Below the pieces are notes generated by a model, which was not told the origin of the DNA, searched no databases, and saw only the letters and a list, made by a program, of their open reading frames with translations. A DNA stretch of 12,354 nucleotides. Origin: Eubacteriales Family XIII. Incertae Sedis bacterium. Lineage in GTDB: Bacteria > Bacillota > Clostridia > Peptostreptococcales > Anaerovoracaceae. The DNA is taken from NCBI GenBank assembly GCA_031278255.1, contig JAITKU010000077.1:1-12354 (forward strand). Reading direction: 5' to 3'. Positions 5,843-12,354 of this stretch are shown one piece after another. The translations under genes were made by a program, and so were the position numbers. The first letter of the stretch is position 1, and each line of letters starts with the position of its first letter.

Positions 5843-8580
5843 GAAAGCTTCTTCTCCAAGGCGGCGAGGCGCGCGGCGAGCTTCAAGGCCGTTTCCTCGC
5901 AGACCGCGAGCCTTTCCCGCTCCGCGTTTACAAGCCGGGCGGGGGCCTTGTCCGTAAAGCCCGGGTTCGCGAGTTTCGCGCTTATGCGCGCTATGTCGCC
6001 CGCGACGCGGGTCCTTTCTTTGCTCAGCCGGTCGAATTCCGCCTTGTAATCGAGCAGTTCGTCCAAGGGGATGAATATCTCCGCTCCGCTCGTTACGGCG
6101 GAGGCGCTTTCCGCTGGGACGCCCGTCTTGTCCGTCGCGTAATCGATCGCGGCGAGGCCCGCCGTTTTTTTCAGATGGCGTTCCTCCCGCCGCAGGGCTT
6201 CGAGGGTCTCGGGCGCGGCCACGATCACGGCGTTCAGGAGTTTTGCGGGCGCGGCGGAAGCCTCGGCCCGGATGTTCCGTATGCTTCGTATGAGTTCCTT
6301 GGCCTGTTCTATGCGCGCGGCGGCCGGGAGAAGGTCCTCGGGCGGCGGCGCCGCTTCGGGCCAAGCGGCGCTTATGAGCAGCGGGCGCGCCAAAACCCCG
6401 TCCCGCGCGGACGGCGGCGCGTCTGCTTCGTTCGCGTCGGCTTCGGGCGGCAGGAAGCCCCAAATCTCCTCCGTGATGAAAGGCATAAAGGGATGCAGCA
6501 GTTTCAATATGTCGCGCAGCACCTTGACGAGTACGGATATCGCCCGCGCTTTTTCGGCCGCATCGTCTCCGTAAAGACGTTCCTTGACGAGTTCTATGTA
6601 CCAGTCGCAGTAGTCGTTCCAGATAAGTTCGTATATCTTCTGCGCGGCCGTGGACAACTCGAAGTGTTCCATATTGCGCGTGATTTCGGCGGCGGACTCC
6701 GCCGTCTTGCGCAGTATCCATTGGTCCTCGTCGGGAAGCGCCGCGCGCGCGCCGTCCCGCGGGACGCCCCGCACGGGCAGGAGGACGCCGTTCGCCTCCG
6801 GCAGATTCATGATCACAAAGCGCGAGGCATTCCACAGCTTATTCGCGAAATTGCGCGCGCTCTCTATCTTTTCCGTCTGAAAGCGCATGTCGCTGCCCGC
6901 GGAAACCCCCGAAATCAGCGCGAAACGCAGGGCGTCCGCGCCGTAACGCTCGATGATCTCAAGCGGATCGACGCCGTTTCCGAGGGATTTGCTCATCTTG
7001 CGCCCCTCGCCGTCGCGCACGAGGCCGTGTACATAAACGTGCCGGAAAGGGAGTTCCCCCATGACCTCCAAACCGGAAAACACCATGCGCACAACCCAGA
7101 AGAATATGATATCGTAACCCGTTACGAGAACGCTTGTCGGATAGAAATACGCGAGGTCCTCCGTCTTTTCCGGCCAGCCCAGCGTCGAAAAAGGCCACAG
7201 GGCGGAACTGAACCACGTGTCGAGTACGTCCTCATCCTGTCTGAGTTCGTTCGAGCCGCATTCCGTACAGACGTGCGGGGTCTCGGCGGCGACGATGATC
7301 TTGCCGCAGGCGTCGCAGTGCCAGGCGGGTATCCTGTGGCCCCACCAGAGTTGTCTGGAAACGCACCAATCGCGCAGTTCCGCGAGCCAATGCAGGTAGA
7401 CTTTCTCGAAATGCTCCGGCACATGCGTCAGGCGGCCCGTTTTCGCGGCCTCGATCGCGGGCTGCGCCAAGGCCTCCATGCGGACGAACCACTGATCCGA
7501 AAGCAGGGGTTCTATAACCGTTTCGCAGCGATAGCACCTGCCGATGGGTATGACTTTCTCTTCGGTTTTCACGAGGAAGCCCGCTTCCGTGAGTTCTTCC
7601 ACCCACGCTTTTCTGCAGGCGAAGCGATCCATGCCCGCGTATTTTTCGGCCAAACCCGTCATGGCCGCGTTTTCGTCTATGCAGGAGGGCTTGTCGAGGC
7701 CATGCCGTTCGCCCACCTCAAAATCGTTCGGATCGTGGGCCGGCGTGATCTTGACGGCGCCCGTGCCCTTTTCGGGGTCGGGATAGGAATCGGCGATGAT
7801 CGGTATCCGCCTGCCTGTGAGCGGGATGAACACCTGCGTGCCCACGAGGGCGCTGTAGCGCGCGTCGTCGGGATGCACGGCGATCGCCACGTCCGCAAAC
7901 ATCGTTTCCGGTCTCGAAGTGGCGACGACAATGCCCGCGCCGCCGTCCGCGCCCGGATAGCGGAAATACCAGTAGGTCCCGTTTTTGTCCTCATGCTCCA
8001 CCTCCGCGTCGGACAGGGAGGTACCGCAACGCGGACACCGGTTGATCAGCCTGTTGCCCCGATAGATCAGGCCCTTTTCGTACAGCCGGACGAAATACGC
8101 GCGCACGGCGCGGCTGCAGCCCTCGTCCATCGTGAAGCGTTCCCGCTCCCAGTCGCACGAATTCCCGAGCTTGCGCATTTGCTCCGTGATCTTGCCGCCG
8201 TAAACGCGCTTCCATTCCCAAGCCCGCTTCAGGAATTCCGCGCGGCCGAGTTCGTGTTTGCTCTTGCCCTCCGCCGCCAGAATGTCCTCCGCGACTTTCA
8301 CCTCGGTCGCGATGCTGGCGTGATCGGTCCCCGGGAGCCACAGCGCGCAAAAGCCCTGCATACGCCGCCACCGTATCAACACGTCCTGCAGGGTCTGATC
8401 GAGCGCGTGCCCCATGTGCAACTGCCCCGTGATGTTCGGCGGCGGCATCACGATGGCAAAGGGCTTCTTCGCGCGGTCGATCGCGGCGTGAAAGGCGCCG
8501 CTCTTCTCCCACGCGGCGTATATCCGTTCCTCAAATGCCTTTGGGTCATAGTTCTTTGCAAGATTCGCGCTTTGTTTCAT
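5839..8580 (-). CDS. valS: Valyl-tRNA synthetase
   Basis: A 913-residue class I aminoacyl-tRNA synthetase that charges tRNA-Val with valine and edits mischarged threonine. It begins with the family-typical KNYDPKAFEERIYAAWEKSG; the HIGH signature is HMGH (55-58, in PPPNITGQLHMGHAL). The CP1 editing domain shows VATSRPETMFADVAIAVHP and GTGAVKITPAHDPNDFEVG. Zinc-finger-like Cys pairs occur (CPRCGTSLSD, CDACGK with CTECGS), then DVLDTWFSSALWPFSTLGWP, and KMSKS at 528-532. A tRNA-binding helical domain follows, and the C-terminal coiled coil (LDYKAEFDRLSKERTRV onward) is intact. It is slightly longer than many bacterial ValRS because of an Ala/Pro-rich insert near residues 735-765. GGAGG at 8594-8598 lies 13 nt before the ATG, which is long, and strong hairpins sit just upstream. 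No T-box sequence was found. It heads the minus-strand block. Confidence 0.97.
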   Translation of the reverse strand: MKQSANLAKNYDPKAFEERIYAAWEKSGAFHAAIDRAKKPFAIVMPPPNITGQLHMGHALDQTLQDVLIRWRRMQGFCALWLPGTDHASIATEVKVAEDILAAEGKSKHELGRAEFLKRAWEWKRVYGGKITEQMRKLGNSCDWERERFTMDEGCSRAVRAYFVRLYEKGLIYRGNRLINRCPRCGTSLSDAEVEHEDKNGTYWYFRYPGADGGAGIVVATSRPETMFADVAIAVHPDDARYSALVGTQVFIPLTGRRIPIIADSYPDPEKGTGAVKITPAHDPNDFEVGERHGLDKPSCIDENAAMTGLAEKYAGMDRFACRKAWVEELTEAGFLVKTEEKVIPIGRCYRCETVIEPLLSDQWFVRMEALAQPAIEAAKTGRLTHVPEHFEKVYLHWLAELRDWCVSRQLWWGHRIPAWHCDACGKIIVAAETPHVCTECGSNELRQDEDVLDTWFSSALWPFSTLGWPEKTEDLAYFYPTSVLVTGYDIIFFWVVRMVFSGLEVMGELPFRHVYVHGLVRDGEGRKMSKSLGNGVDPLEIIERYGADALRFALISGVSAGSDMRFQTEKIESARNFANKLWNASRFVIMNLPEANGVLLPVRGVPRDGARAALPDEDQWILRKTAESAAEITRNMEHFELSTAAQKIYELIWNDYCDWYIELVKERLYGDDAAEKARAISVLVKVLRDILKLLHPFMPFITEEIWGFLPPEADANEADAPPSARDGVLARPLLISAAWPEAAPPPEDLLPAAARIEQAKELIRSIRNIRAEASAAPAKLLNAVIVAAPETLEALRREERHLKKTAGLAAIDYATDKTGVPAESASAVTSGAEIFIPLDELLDYKAEFDRLSKERTRVAGDIARISAKLANPGFTDKAPARLVNAERERLAVCEETALKLAARLAALEKKLS

Positions 8581-8600
8581 AATGAACGCAATTCCTCCGA

Positions 8601-8652
8601 TTCAATTTTGGCTCCGTCCAAAATTGAAGCGCCAAAGGCGCACTTCAATTGT
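8601..8652 (-). promoter_or_regulatory. Alternative-pairing structure next to the valS ribosome binding site
   Basis: Reading toward valS on the minus strand there are three complementary segments: a, AATTGAAG (about 8650-8643); b, CTTCAATTTTGG (8629-8618); c, CCAAAATTGAA (8611-8601). Segments b and c form a perfect 11-bp hairpin with a 6-nt loop. Segments a and b form a rival hairpin, AATTGAAG with CTTCAATT plus CGCC-TTT-GGCG, with a 2-nt bulge. Segment c ends two bases before the GGAGG of valS (8598-8594). Such mutually exclusive stems could tune translation of valS, but no ligand domain, T-box or T-run is visible. The c-loop-b part also resembles the left end of repeat copy A, so it may simply belong to that repeat. 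Confidence 0.4.
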
Positions 8653-8659
8653 TGAACGG

Positions 8660-8822
8660 ATGTTTTGAGGGGACAAGGGCTTCTGCGCTCCTACGTGTGC
8701 CCGGAGCGAAGCGAACGAGTATCCCCGTTTGCGCCTTTTGCAAACGGTTGGAAGGAGCCACTCGACAACTCCCCCGCTTTGGCGGGTTAGGAGTTTACCG
8801 TCCCCGCCGCCCCTCAAAACAT
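8660..8822. repeat. 163-bp segment bounded by perfect 13-bp inverted repeats
   Basis: ATGTTTTGAGGGG (8660-8672) and CCCCTCAAAACAT (8810-8822) are perfect inverted repeats. Inside are two more hairpins: CCGTTTGC/GCAAACGG (8725-8732 and 8740-8747), and AACTCC-CCCGC with GCGGG-TTA-GGAGTT (8767-8777 and 8782-8795). No transposase is encoded, so a small non-autonomous element is possible. No flanking direct repeat is evident, and the right arm lies within the part shared with copy A, so the arms need not be insertion ends. Confidence 0.5.
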
Positions 8823-8930
8823 AGGCGTCAGTGGGGGATTGCTCATTTTCCCCATGCTTTGGCATGGCCCGGAAAATGGGACAGCGAAGCGAACGCAGTG
8901 AACGGAGGAGTGAGGCGAAGCCGAACGTTG
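8801..8930 (-). repeat. Dispersed intergenic repeat, copy B (inverted relative to copy A)
   Basis: The reverse complement aligns with 2061-2190. The 50-bp core 8832-8881 differs from 2111-2160 at one position. It forms the same long hairpin: CTCATTTTCC (8842-8851) pairs with GGAAAATGGG (8871-8880) with one T-G pair, and CCATGC pairs with GCATGG around a TTTG loop. The 8581-9031 region has no gene I can support. A 112-codon open frame across it on the minus strand is not conserved in frame with copy A. Confidence 0.85.
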
Positions 8931-9031
8931 CACCCGTCACTGACAGCTTGGAAAGTTGAAACCCGCTGCCTGTAGAGGCGGGGACTGACGCCGTCGTTCA
9001 AAGCAAATCAGCGAAAGGAGAAGTTTGAAAC

Positions 9032-11011
9032 ATGCTTCTGCGCAAACGAAAGAAAACAATCCCCGCGCCGCAAGGGGCCTTTCCGGGCAAAAGCGGCGAA
9101 ACCCCGCCGTCCGGCGCAAGGCCGAAAAGCCTCTCGCTTTTCCGTTTGCCCTTTGCGAAAAAGGACGACGACGCGGACGGGCTTGTCCTCGACTCCGGCG
9201 CGACCGCGCTCTCGGACGTGCTGTCCCCCGCGTCGGCTGATTTCACGGGGCGGGAATACGTCGTCGTCGACGGCGTGTTTCACGCCTGTCTGTACATCAC
9301 GGGCTACGGATACCGGACGACCGTCGAGGGGGCTTGGCTCTCGCCGCTCGTCCTTGCGGGGGAAGGCATATCGCTGAACTTCGTCATAAAGCGGCAACCG
9401 AGGGAAAAGATCCTGTCCAAGATATCGCAGACGACCATGATCAACCGCTCCCGTATGCGGGACGTGGGCGACACGCGCGCGGATTTTGAGGAACTCGACG
9501 GCGCGATCGCCGCAGGGCTTTACCTGAAGGAGGGCATGAACAGACACGGCGAGGACTTTTATTACATGCACACGATTGTCGAGGTGACGGCGGACGACGC
9601 GGAAACGCTGAAGCGGCGCGTATCAAACGTCGAAACCCTGTGCGTGTCCCTCGACATGCTCGCCAAACGTTGCGACTTCAAGCACGAACAGGGGTTTTTG
9701 TCCTGCCTTCCGCTCGCGTATCTCGATCCCGACATCGAGCGGAAGTCGCGGCGCAACGCGCTGACGACGGGCGTCGCCGCCGCGTTTCCCTTCGCCTCCT
9801 TCGAGCTTTGCGACCGGGAGGGGATCTTCCTCGGGAGGAACAGACACAACAATTCGGCCTGCATGATCGACCTGTTCGACCGCGCGAAGTACAGCAACGG
9901 CAACGTCGCGTGCTTCGGCGTGACGGGCGCGGGCAAGACCTTCGCGCTTCAGGTGATCGCGGGCAGGCTCAGGCAGCAGGGAAAGCGCGTGTTCGTCATC
10001 GCGCCGTCAAAGGGCTACGAATACCGCTCTTACTGCGAGATAGTCGGAGGCGTGTACGTCAAGTGGGCGCCGTCCTCGCGCGATTCCCTCAACATCATGG
10101 AAATCCGCAGGAAAACGCTCGACGCCGATTCCGAAGCGCGCGGCATCGCGGAGAGCGATTCGCTTCTCGCAAACCGGATATCGAAGCTCACGGCCTCCTT
10201 CGCCCTGCTCAAGAAAAACCTCACGGAGGAGGACAGAAACTATCTCGACGAATCGCTTGTGGAATGCTACGGGCGATTCGGCATCACCTTCGACAACGAA
10301 ACGCTTACGGACGAAACGGGGAAAGCGAGGCCCGCGCCGACGATCGCGGATTGGTACGGCGTCCTCTCGGAGAAGGGAGAAACGAAACATCTCGCCGTGC
10401 CGCTTCTGCGCTTCGTGACGGGCTCCGCGGCCGGCATGGTAAAGGAAACGAACGTACAAGGGGATGCGATGTATTACGTGTTCAACGTGTCCGAGGTTCC
10501 GGAGGACTTGCGGGAATTCGTCACCTACTGCGCCTTTGACTTCTGCATGGGCGCCGCGACGGAATCCGTATTGACCGAGGACGTGCTGATCATAGACGAG
10601 GCGTGGATCCTCATCGGCGCGCGTTCCACGCCCGAGATCGCCGGCATGGTACTCGAACTCGCCAAGACGATCAGGGGATATAACGGCGTCCTGATCACGG
10701 CCTCGCAGGACATGGCGGACTACCTGTCGCTCGACGACGGGCGTTTCGGCAAGGGGATCATGAACGCCGGCCGCGTGAAGCTCGTCATGCAGCTCGAAGA
10801 GAGCGAGGCGCGGCTCGTCGGCGAAATCCTGAACCTGTCGGAAAGCGAGATTCTGCAAATCACGAGAAACCGCAGGGGCGAAGCCCTGTTGTCCGTCGGG
10901 CAAAGCCGCATAAGCATGGCGATACACGCGAGCGCCAAGGAATACGAAAGCATCACGACGGCCGTATCCGACCTGAAGGCGCGGCGATCCGCCGCAGCCG
11001 GGGATGCGTAA
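9032..11011 (+). CDS. VirB4/TraE-type conjugal transfer ATPase
   Basis: A 659-residue AAA+ ATPase of the VirB4 group, which powers type IV secretion or conjugation from the cytoplasmic side of the channel. Residues about 1-60 are basic and low-complexity; about 60-280 are the N-terminal VirB4 domain. Walker A is GVTGAGKT (296-303), Walker B is VLIIDE (518-523), and TASQDMADYL (after GYNGVLI) is the sensor-like glutamine motif typical of the group. The C-terminal stretch (LSESEILQITRNRRGEALLS, then ASAKEYESITT) is also typical. It appears complete but shorter than VirB4 proteins of about 800 residues. No membrane segment is visible. AAAGGAG (9014-9020) lies 11 nt before the ATG. The next gene follows after 16 bp, so the two are probably co-transcribed. 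No relaxase, coupling protein or other channel gene is recognised in the window. Confidence 0.88.
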   Translation: MLLRKRKKTIPAPQGAFPGKSGETPPSGARPKSLSLFRLPFAKKDDDADGLVLDSGATALSDVLSPASADFTGREYVVVDGVFHACLYITGYGYRTTVEGAWLSPLVLAGEGISLNFVIKRQPREKILSKISQTTMINRSRMRDVGDTRADFEELDGAIAAGLYLKEGMNRHGEDFYYMHTIVEVTADDAETLKRRVSNVETLCVSLDMLAKRCDFKHEQGFLSCLPLAYLDPDIERKSRRNALTTGVAAAFPFASFELCDREGIFLGRNRHNNSACMIDLFDRAKYSNGNVACFGVTGAGKTFALQVIAGRLRQQGKRVFVIAPSKGYEYRSYCEIVGGVYVKWAPSSRDSLNIMEIRRKTLDADSEARGIAESDSLLANRISKLTASFALLKKNLTEEDRNYLDESLVECYGRFGITFDNETLTDETGKARPAPTIADWYGVLSEKGETKHLAVPLLRFVTGSAAGMVKETNVQGDAMYYVFNVSEVPEDLREFVTYCAFDFCMGAATESVLTEDVLIIDEAWILIGARSTPEIAGMVLELAKTIRGYNGVLITASQDMADYLSLDDGRFGKGIMNAGRVKLVMQLEESEARLVGEILNLSESEILQITRNRRGEALLSVGQSRISMAIHASAKEYESITTAVSDLKARRSAAAGDA

Positions 11012-11020
11012 AGAAGGGAG
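11012..11020 (+). promoter_or_regulatory. Ribosome binding site that selects a GTG start
   Basis: AGAAGGGAG lies 7 nt before GTG at 11028-11030 and just after the stop of the ATPase gene. An in-frame ATG at 11004 would overlap the ATPase stop and has only a weak upstream site (CCGGGG), so the GTG start is preferred. Confidence 0.6.
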
Positions 11021-11027
11021 CGAAACC

Positions 11028-11681
11028 GTGATTGCGGAAAAGGATTTAAAAGCCGTGCGGGAAGCCGTCTTTGCGGCCCGGCTCGAAAGCGGGCGCGCGG
11101 CGGCGCTTCTCGAAAGCGGAGAGCGGGACGGCGCGCGGCTTACGGCCGGGCTCGACGAGTTGTGCGAAGGCTTTGAACGCGCCGTGATATCGCTTCGCAA
11201 CCTGTGCGAAAGGACGCGCGAAGGCGCGCCGCCCTCTGCGGATCGCGCGCCGAACGCGCGGGGCATAAGCGTTGCGGGAAGCGCGGAGATAAGCGATTGC
11301 GGCCGGCTGCATCTGAAGCTGAACGCGCTTTTGCCGAACTGTCGTTTCGGCGCGCCCGCGTACATCACGGACACCGTGACGCGTCTGCTCGACGATCTCG
11401 AGCGCAGGCATCCCCTGCCGTATTTCACCGAGGCGCTGCTCGCAATCGAAGAACACTGCGACATATCCTCCCGCCGGGTTTTCGATCAGGACAACAAGGC
11501 GTGGAAGGCCGTGTCCAACGCCCTCAAGGGCCGCCTGATCCCGGACGACGACGGCTTCACGCTCGGCGTGGCCCTCCTGTCCGAGAAAAGCGCCGTCCCC
11601 GCCTGTCACATATACTTGTTGCCGCTCGATGAGGCCGGCGATTTCTTTTACCTGCGACAAGGGGAATACGGCTTGCCGTAA
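11028..11681 (+). CDS. Protein of unknown function following the VirB4-type ATPase
   Basis: A 217-residue soluble protein from the GTG start; I do not recognise it with confidence. The first 70 residues are charged and probably helical (EKDLKAVREAVFAARLESGR onward). A short disordered Pro/Ala-rich link follows (EGAPPSADRAPNARG), then a compact C-terminal half. This half includes LHLKLNALLPNCRFGAPAY, ITDTVTRLLDDLERRHPLPYF, FDQDNKAWKAVSNALKGRLI and the tail CHIYLLPLDEAGDFFYLRQG. It has no signal peptide or membrane segment. It somewhat recalls uncharacterised DUF-type proteins (possibly DUF6100) of clostridial conjugative elements, but that is from memory and untested. Its position 16 bp after the ATPase gene suggests a role in, or regulation of, the same element. 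Codon use resembles the ATPase gene. Confidence 0.75.
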   Translation: MIAEKDLKAVREAVFAARLESGRAAALLESGERDGARLTAGLDELCEGFERAVISLRNLCERTREGAPPSADRAPNARGISVAGSAEISDCGRLHLKLNALLPNCRFGAPAYITDTVTRLLDDLERRHPLPYFTEALLAIEEHCDISSRRVFDQDNKAWKAVSNALKGRLIPDDDGFTLGVALLSEKSAVPACHIYLLPLDEAGDFFYLRQGEYGLP

Positions 11682-11705
11682 GGCCCGCATAAAATCATGC
11701 GGGCC
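11682..11705 (+). terminator. Hairpin directly after the unknown-function gene
   Basis: GGCCCGCAT (11682-11690) and ATGCGGGCC (11697-11705) form a perfect 9-bp stem with a 6-nt loop, starting at the base after the TAA stop. There is no T-run after it (GGATGTTCGC), so it may be an RNA-stabilising or partial-termination hairpin rather than a classic terminator. Confidence 0.5.
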
Positions 11706-11716
11706 GGATGTTCGCA

Positions 11717-11913
11717 CAGTGTTACAAACGCCCGCGATTTTGCCTGTGTTCGGTTACACGGCGGCGCGAATCGGACTTCTTTTTTCGGTTACATCGAAAT
11801 GCCGTGTAACCGAAGATACTTTGCGGCGGATCCGTATATTCCAATCGATGCGGGGCGTGCGGCTTCGGTTACGCCGCAAGGTGTGTAACCCTCCCCGTAT
11901 ACCTTCGTTTACA
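11717..11913 (+). repeat. Cluster of TTCGGTTACA sites, likely protein-binding
   Basis: TTCGGTTACA occurs exactly at 11749-11758 and 11784-11793. TTCGGTTAC occurs at 11864-11872, TTCGTTTACA at 11904-11913 and a looser GTGTTACA near 11719-11726. In reverse orientation, TGTAACCGAA is at 11805-11814 and TGTAACC at 11884-11890. Sites 11784-11793 and 11805-11814 make a perfect 10-bp inverted repeat with an 11-base centre. GGTTAC (11867) and GTAACC (11885) make a second, 6-bp pair with a 12-base gap. The cluster fills the 246-bp gap before the next gene and ends just ahead of its ribosome binding site. A multi-site operator or an iteron/oriT-like nucleoprotein site are both possible. A TATATT at 11835-11840 could be a -10 box but has no good -35 partner. 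Confidence 0.7.
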
Positions 11914-11927
11914 AAGAGGTGAGGAAA

Positions 11928-12354
11928 TTGATACTCGATGCGTTAAGCTTTAAAATATTGAAGCTCGCGGGGCTTTACAGATACCTTCCGTACAGAGGCT
12001 TCGATACCCGGGGACTTTCGGAATTTGCACACGAAACGGAAACTCTCCGCAGGATGAAGCTCTTGTCGGCGGCGAGAAGCGGAGAATATTTCTCATTGTC
12101 GCAAAAAGGATATGCGCTGCTCAAAGACTGCGGCCTACCCTTTGCGCCGCCTTCAAAACGCGCGTACGGCGGCGGTCGTTTCCTCATCCGCCGGCTCGAA
12201 GCGGCGTCGATCATGCTCGCCTGTCTGCGGGCGGAAATGAACGTACTCCCGCAGGATGTGTACGCCCTCGCGAAACCGCCCGTGTTTCTGCCCGCTTTTC
12301 TGCTGCGCGGGGCGGGGAACGCGAACGGCGCGAACCTCATGAACGCCGCCGCCT
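11928..12354 (+). CDS. Start of a possible winged-helix, replication-relaxation-type protein (runs off the window)
   Basis: The first 142 residues of an open frame that continues past the window end. The start is TTG, preceded by GAGGTGA (11916-11922) with 5 nt spacing. An in-frame GTG at 11919 is a weaker alternative, and the first in-frame ATG, at 12054, is too far from a binding site. The visible protein begins ILDALSFKILKLAGLYRYLP. Residues about 54-70 (YFSLSQKGYALLKDCGL) look like the end of a winged-helix domain, and RRLEAASIMLACLRAEMNVL (89-108) is helical. This arrangement resembles replication-relaxation or mobilisation-associated winged-helix proteins of conjugative elements, but the match is by eye only. 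Its place after the TTCGGTTACA cluster would suit a DNA-binding protein that acts on that cluster; this is inference. Confidence 0.65.
   Translation, partial: MILDALSFKILKLAGLYRYLPYRGFDTRGLSEFAHETETLRRMKLLSAARSGEYFSLSQKGYALLKDCGLPFAPPSKRAYGGGRFLIRRLEAASIMLACLRAEMNVLPQDVYALAKPPVFLPAFLLRGAGNANGANLMNAAA

Noticed and set aside
6175..8655. 826-codon plus-strand open frame opposite valS
   Set aside because: valS on the minus strand is complete with all signature motifs; this frame is Arg/His-rich with no motifs, a GC-driven shadow.
8602..8940. 112-codon minus-strand frame upstream of valS
   Set aside because: It runs through the repeat and its hairpins. Copy A has a one-base indel that changes the frame, so the protein is not conserved.
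8948..8976. Possible promoter TTGGAA-17-TGTAGA for the ATPase gene
   Set aside because: The match to the consensus boxes is poor (about 4/6 and 3/6) and could arise by chance.
8581..9031. T-box riboswitch before valS
   Set aside because: Looked for the conserved AGGGTGG-ACCGCG-type sequence on the minus strand and did not find it.
11629..11922. 97-codon plus-strand frame over the TTCGGTTACA cluster
   Set aside because: It starts inside the preceding gene, has no ribosome binding site and covers the repeated sites; it is better explained as intergenic DNA.

Overview
The window looks like chromosomal DNA of a GC-rich, Gram-positive anaerobe of the Bacillota (Clostridia) type. Three things suggest this: a surface protein carrying S-layer-homology (SLH) anchoring repeats, the valS-folC gene order common in that phylum, and strong AGGAGG-type ribosome binding sites. 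No species can be named from the sequence, and no rRNA, tRNA or CRISPR array was found.

Layout. Positions 1-171 hold the end of an upstream unit with a probable terminator. Positions 172-1983 (+) encode a secreted protein with leucine-rich repeats, a BIG2-type Ig-like domain and three SLH motifs, closed by a strong bidirectional terminator. Positions 1984-2354 are a convergent intergenic region with copy A of a dispersed, hairpin-forming repeat. Positions 2355-8580 (-) hold a block of five genes, transcribed right to left: valS (valyl-tRNA synthetase), folC (folylpolyglutamate synthase), a YegS/DgkB-type lipid kinase, a GNAT acetyltransferase and a flavodoxin-fold FMN reductase. The first four overlap by 4, 35 and 7 bp and look translationally coupled; the reductase lies 92 bp downstream with its own strong ribosome binding site. 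Positions 8581-9031 are a divergent intergenic region packed with hairpins and carrying an inverted copy (B) of the dispersed repeat. Positions 9032-12354 (+) look like conjugative-element DNA: a VirB4/TraE-type ATPase, an unrecognised 217-residue protein, a spacer rich in TTCGGTTACA sites, and the beginning of a protein resembling winged-helix, replication-relaxation-type proteins that runs off the end.

How it fits together. The minus-strand block is ordinary housekeeping (translation, folate, lipid phosphorylation) with two accessory enzymes. It is bracketed by inverted copies of one non-coding repeat, and the right-hand copy also marks the border with the apparent mobile-element DNA. The most interesting unexplained parts are the border region 8601-8930 (a three-segment alternative-pairing structure against the valS ribosome binding site, plus a 13-bp inverted repeat), the TTCGGTTACA cluster at 11717-11913, and the VirB4-type ATPase with no other recognised transfer gene in view. 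I did not find a complete new system that I can defend; the element continues beyond the window.
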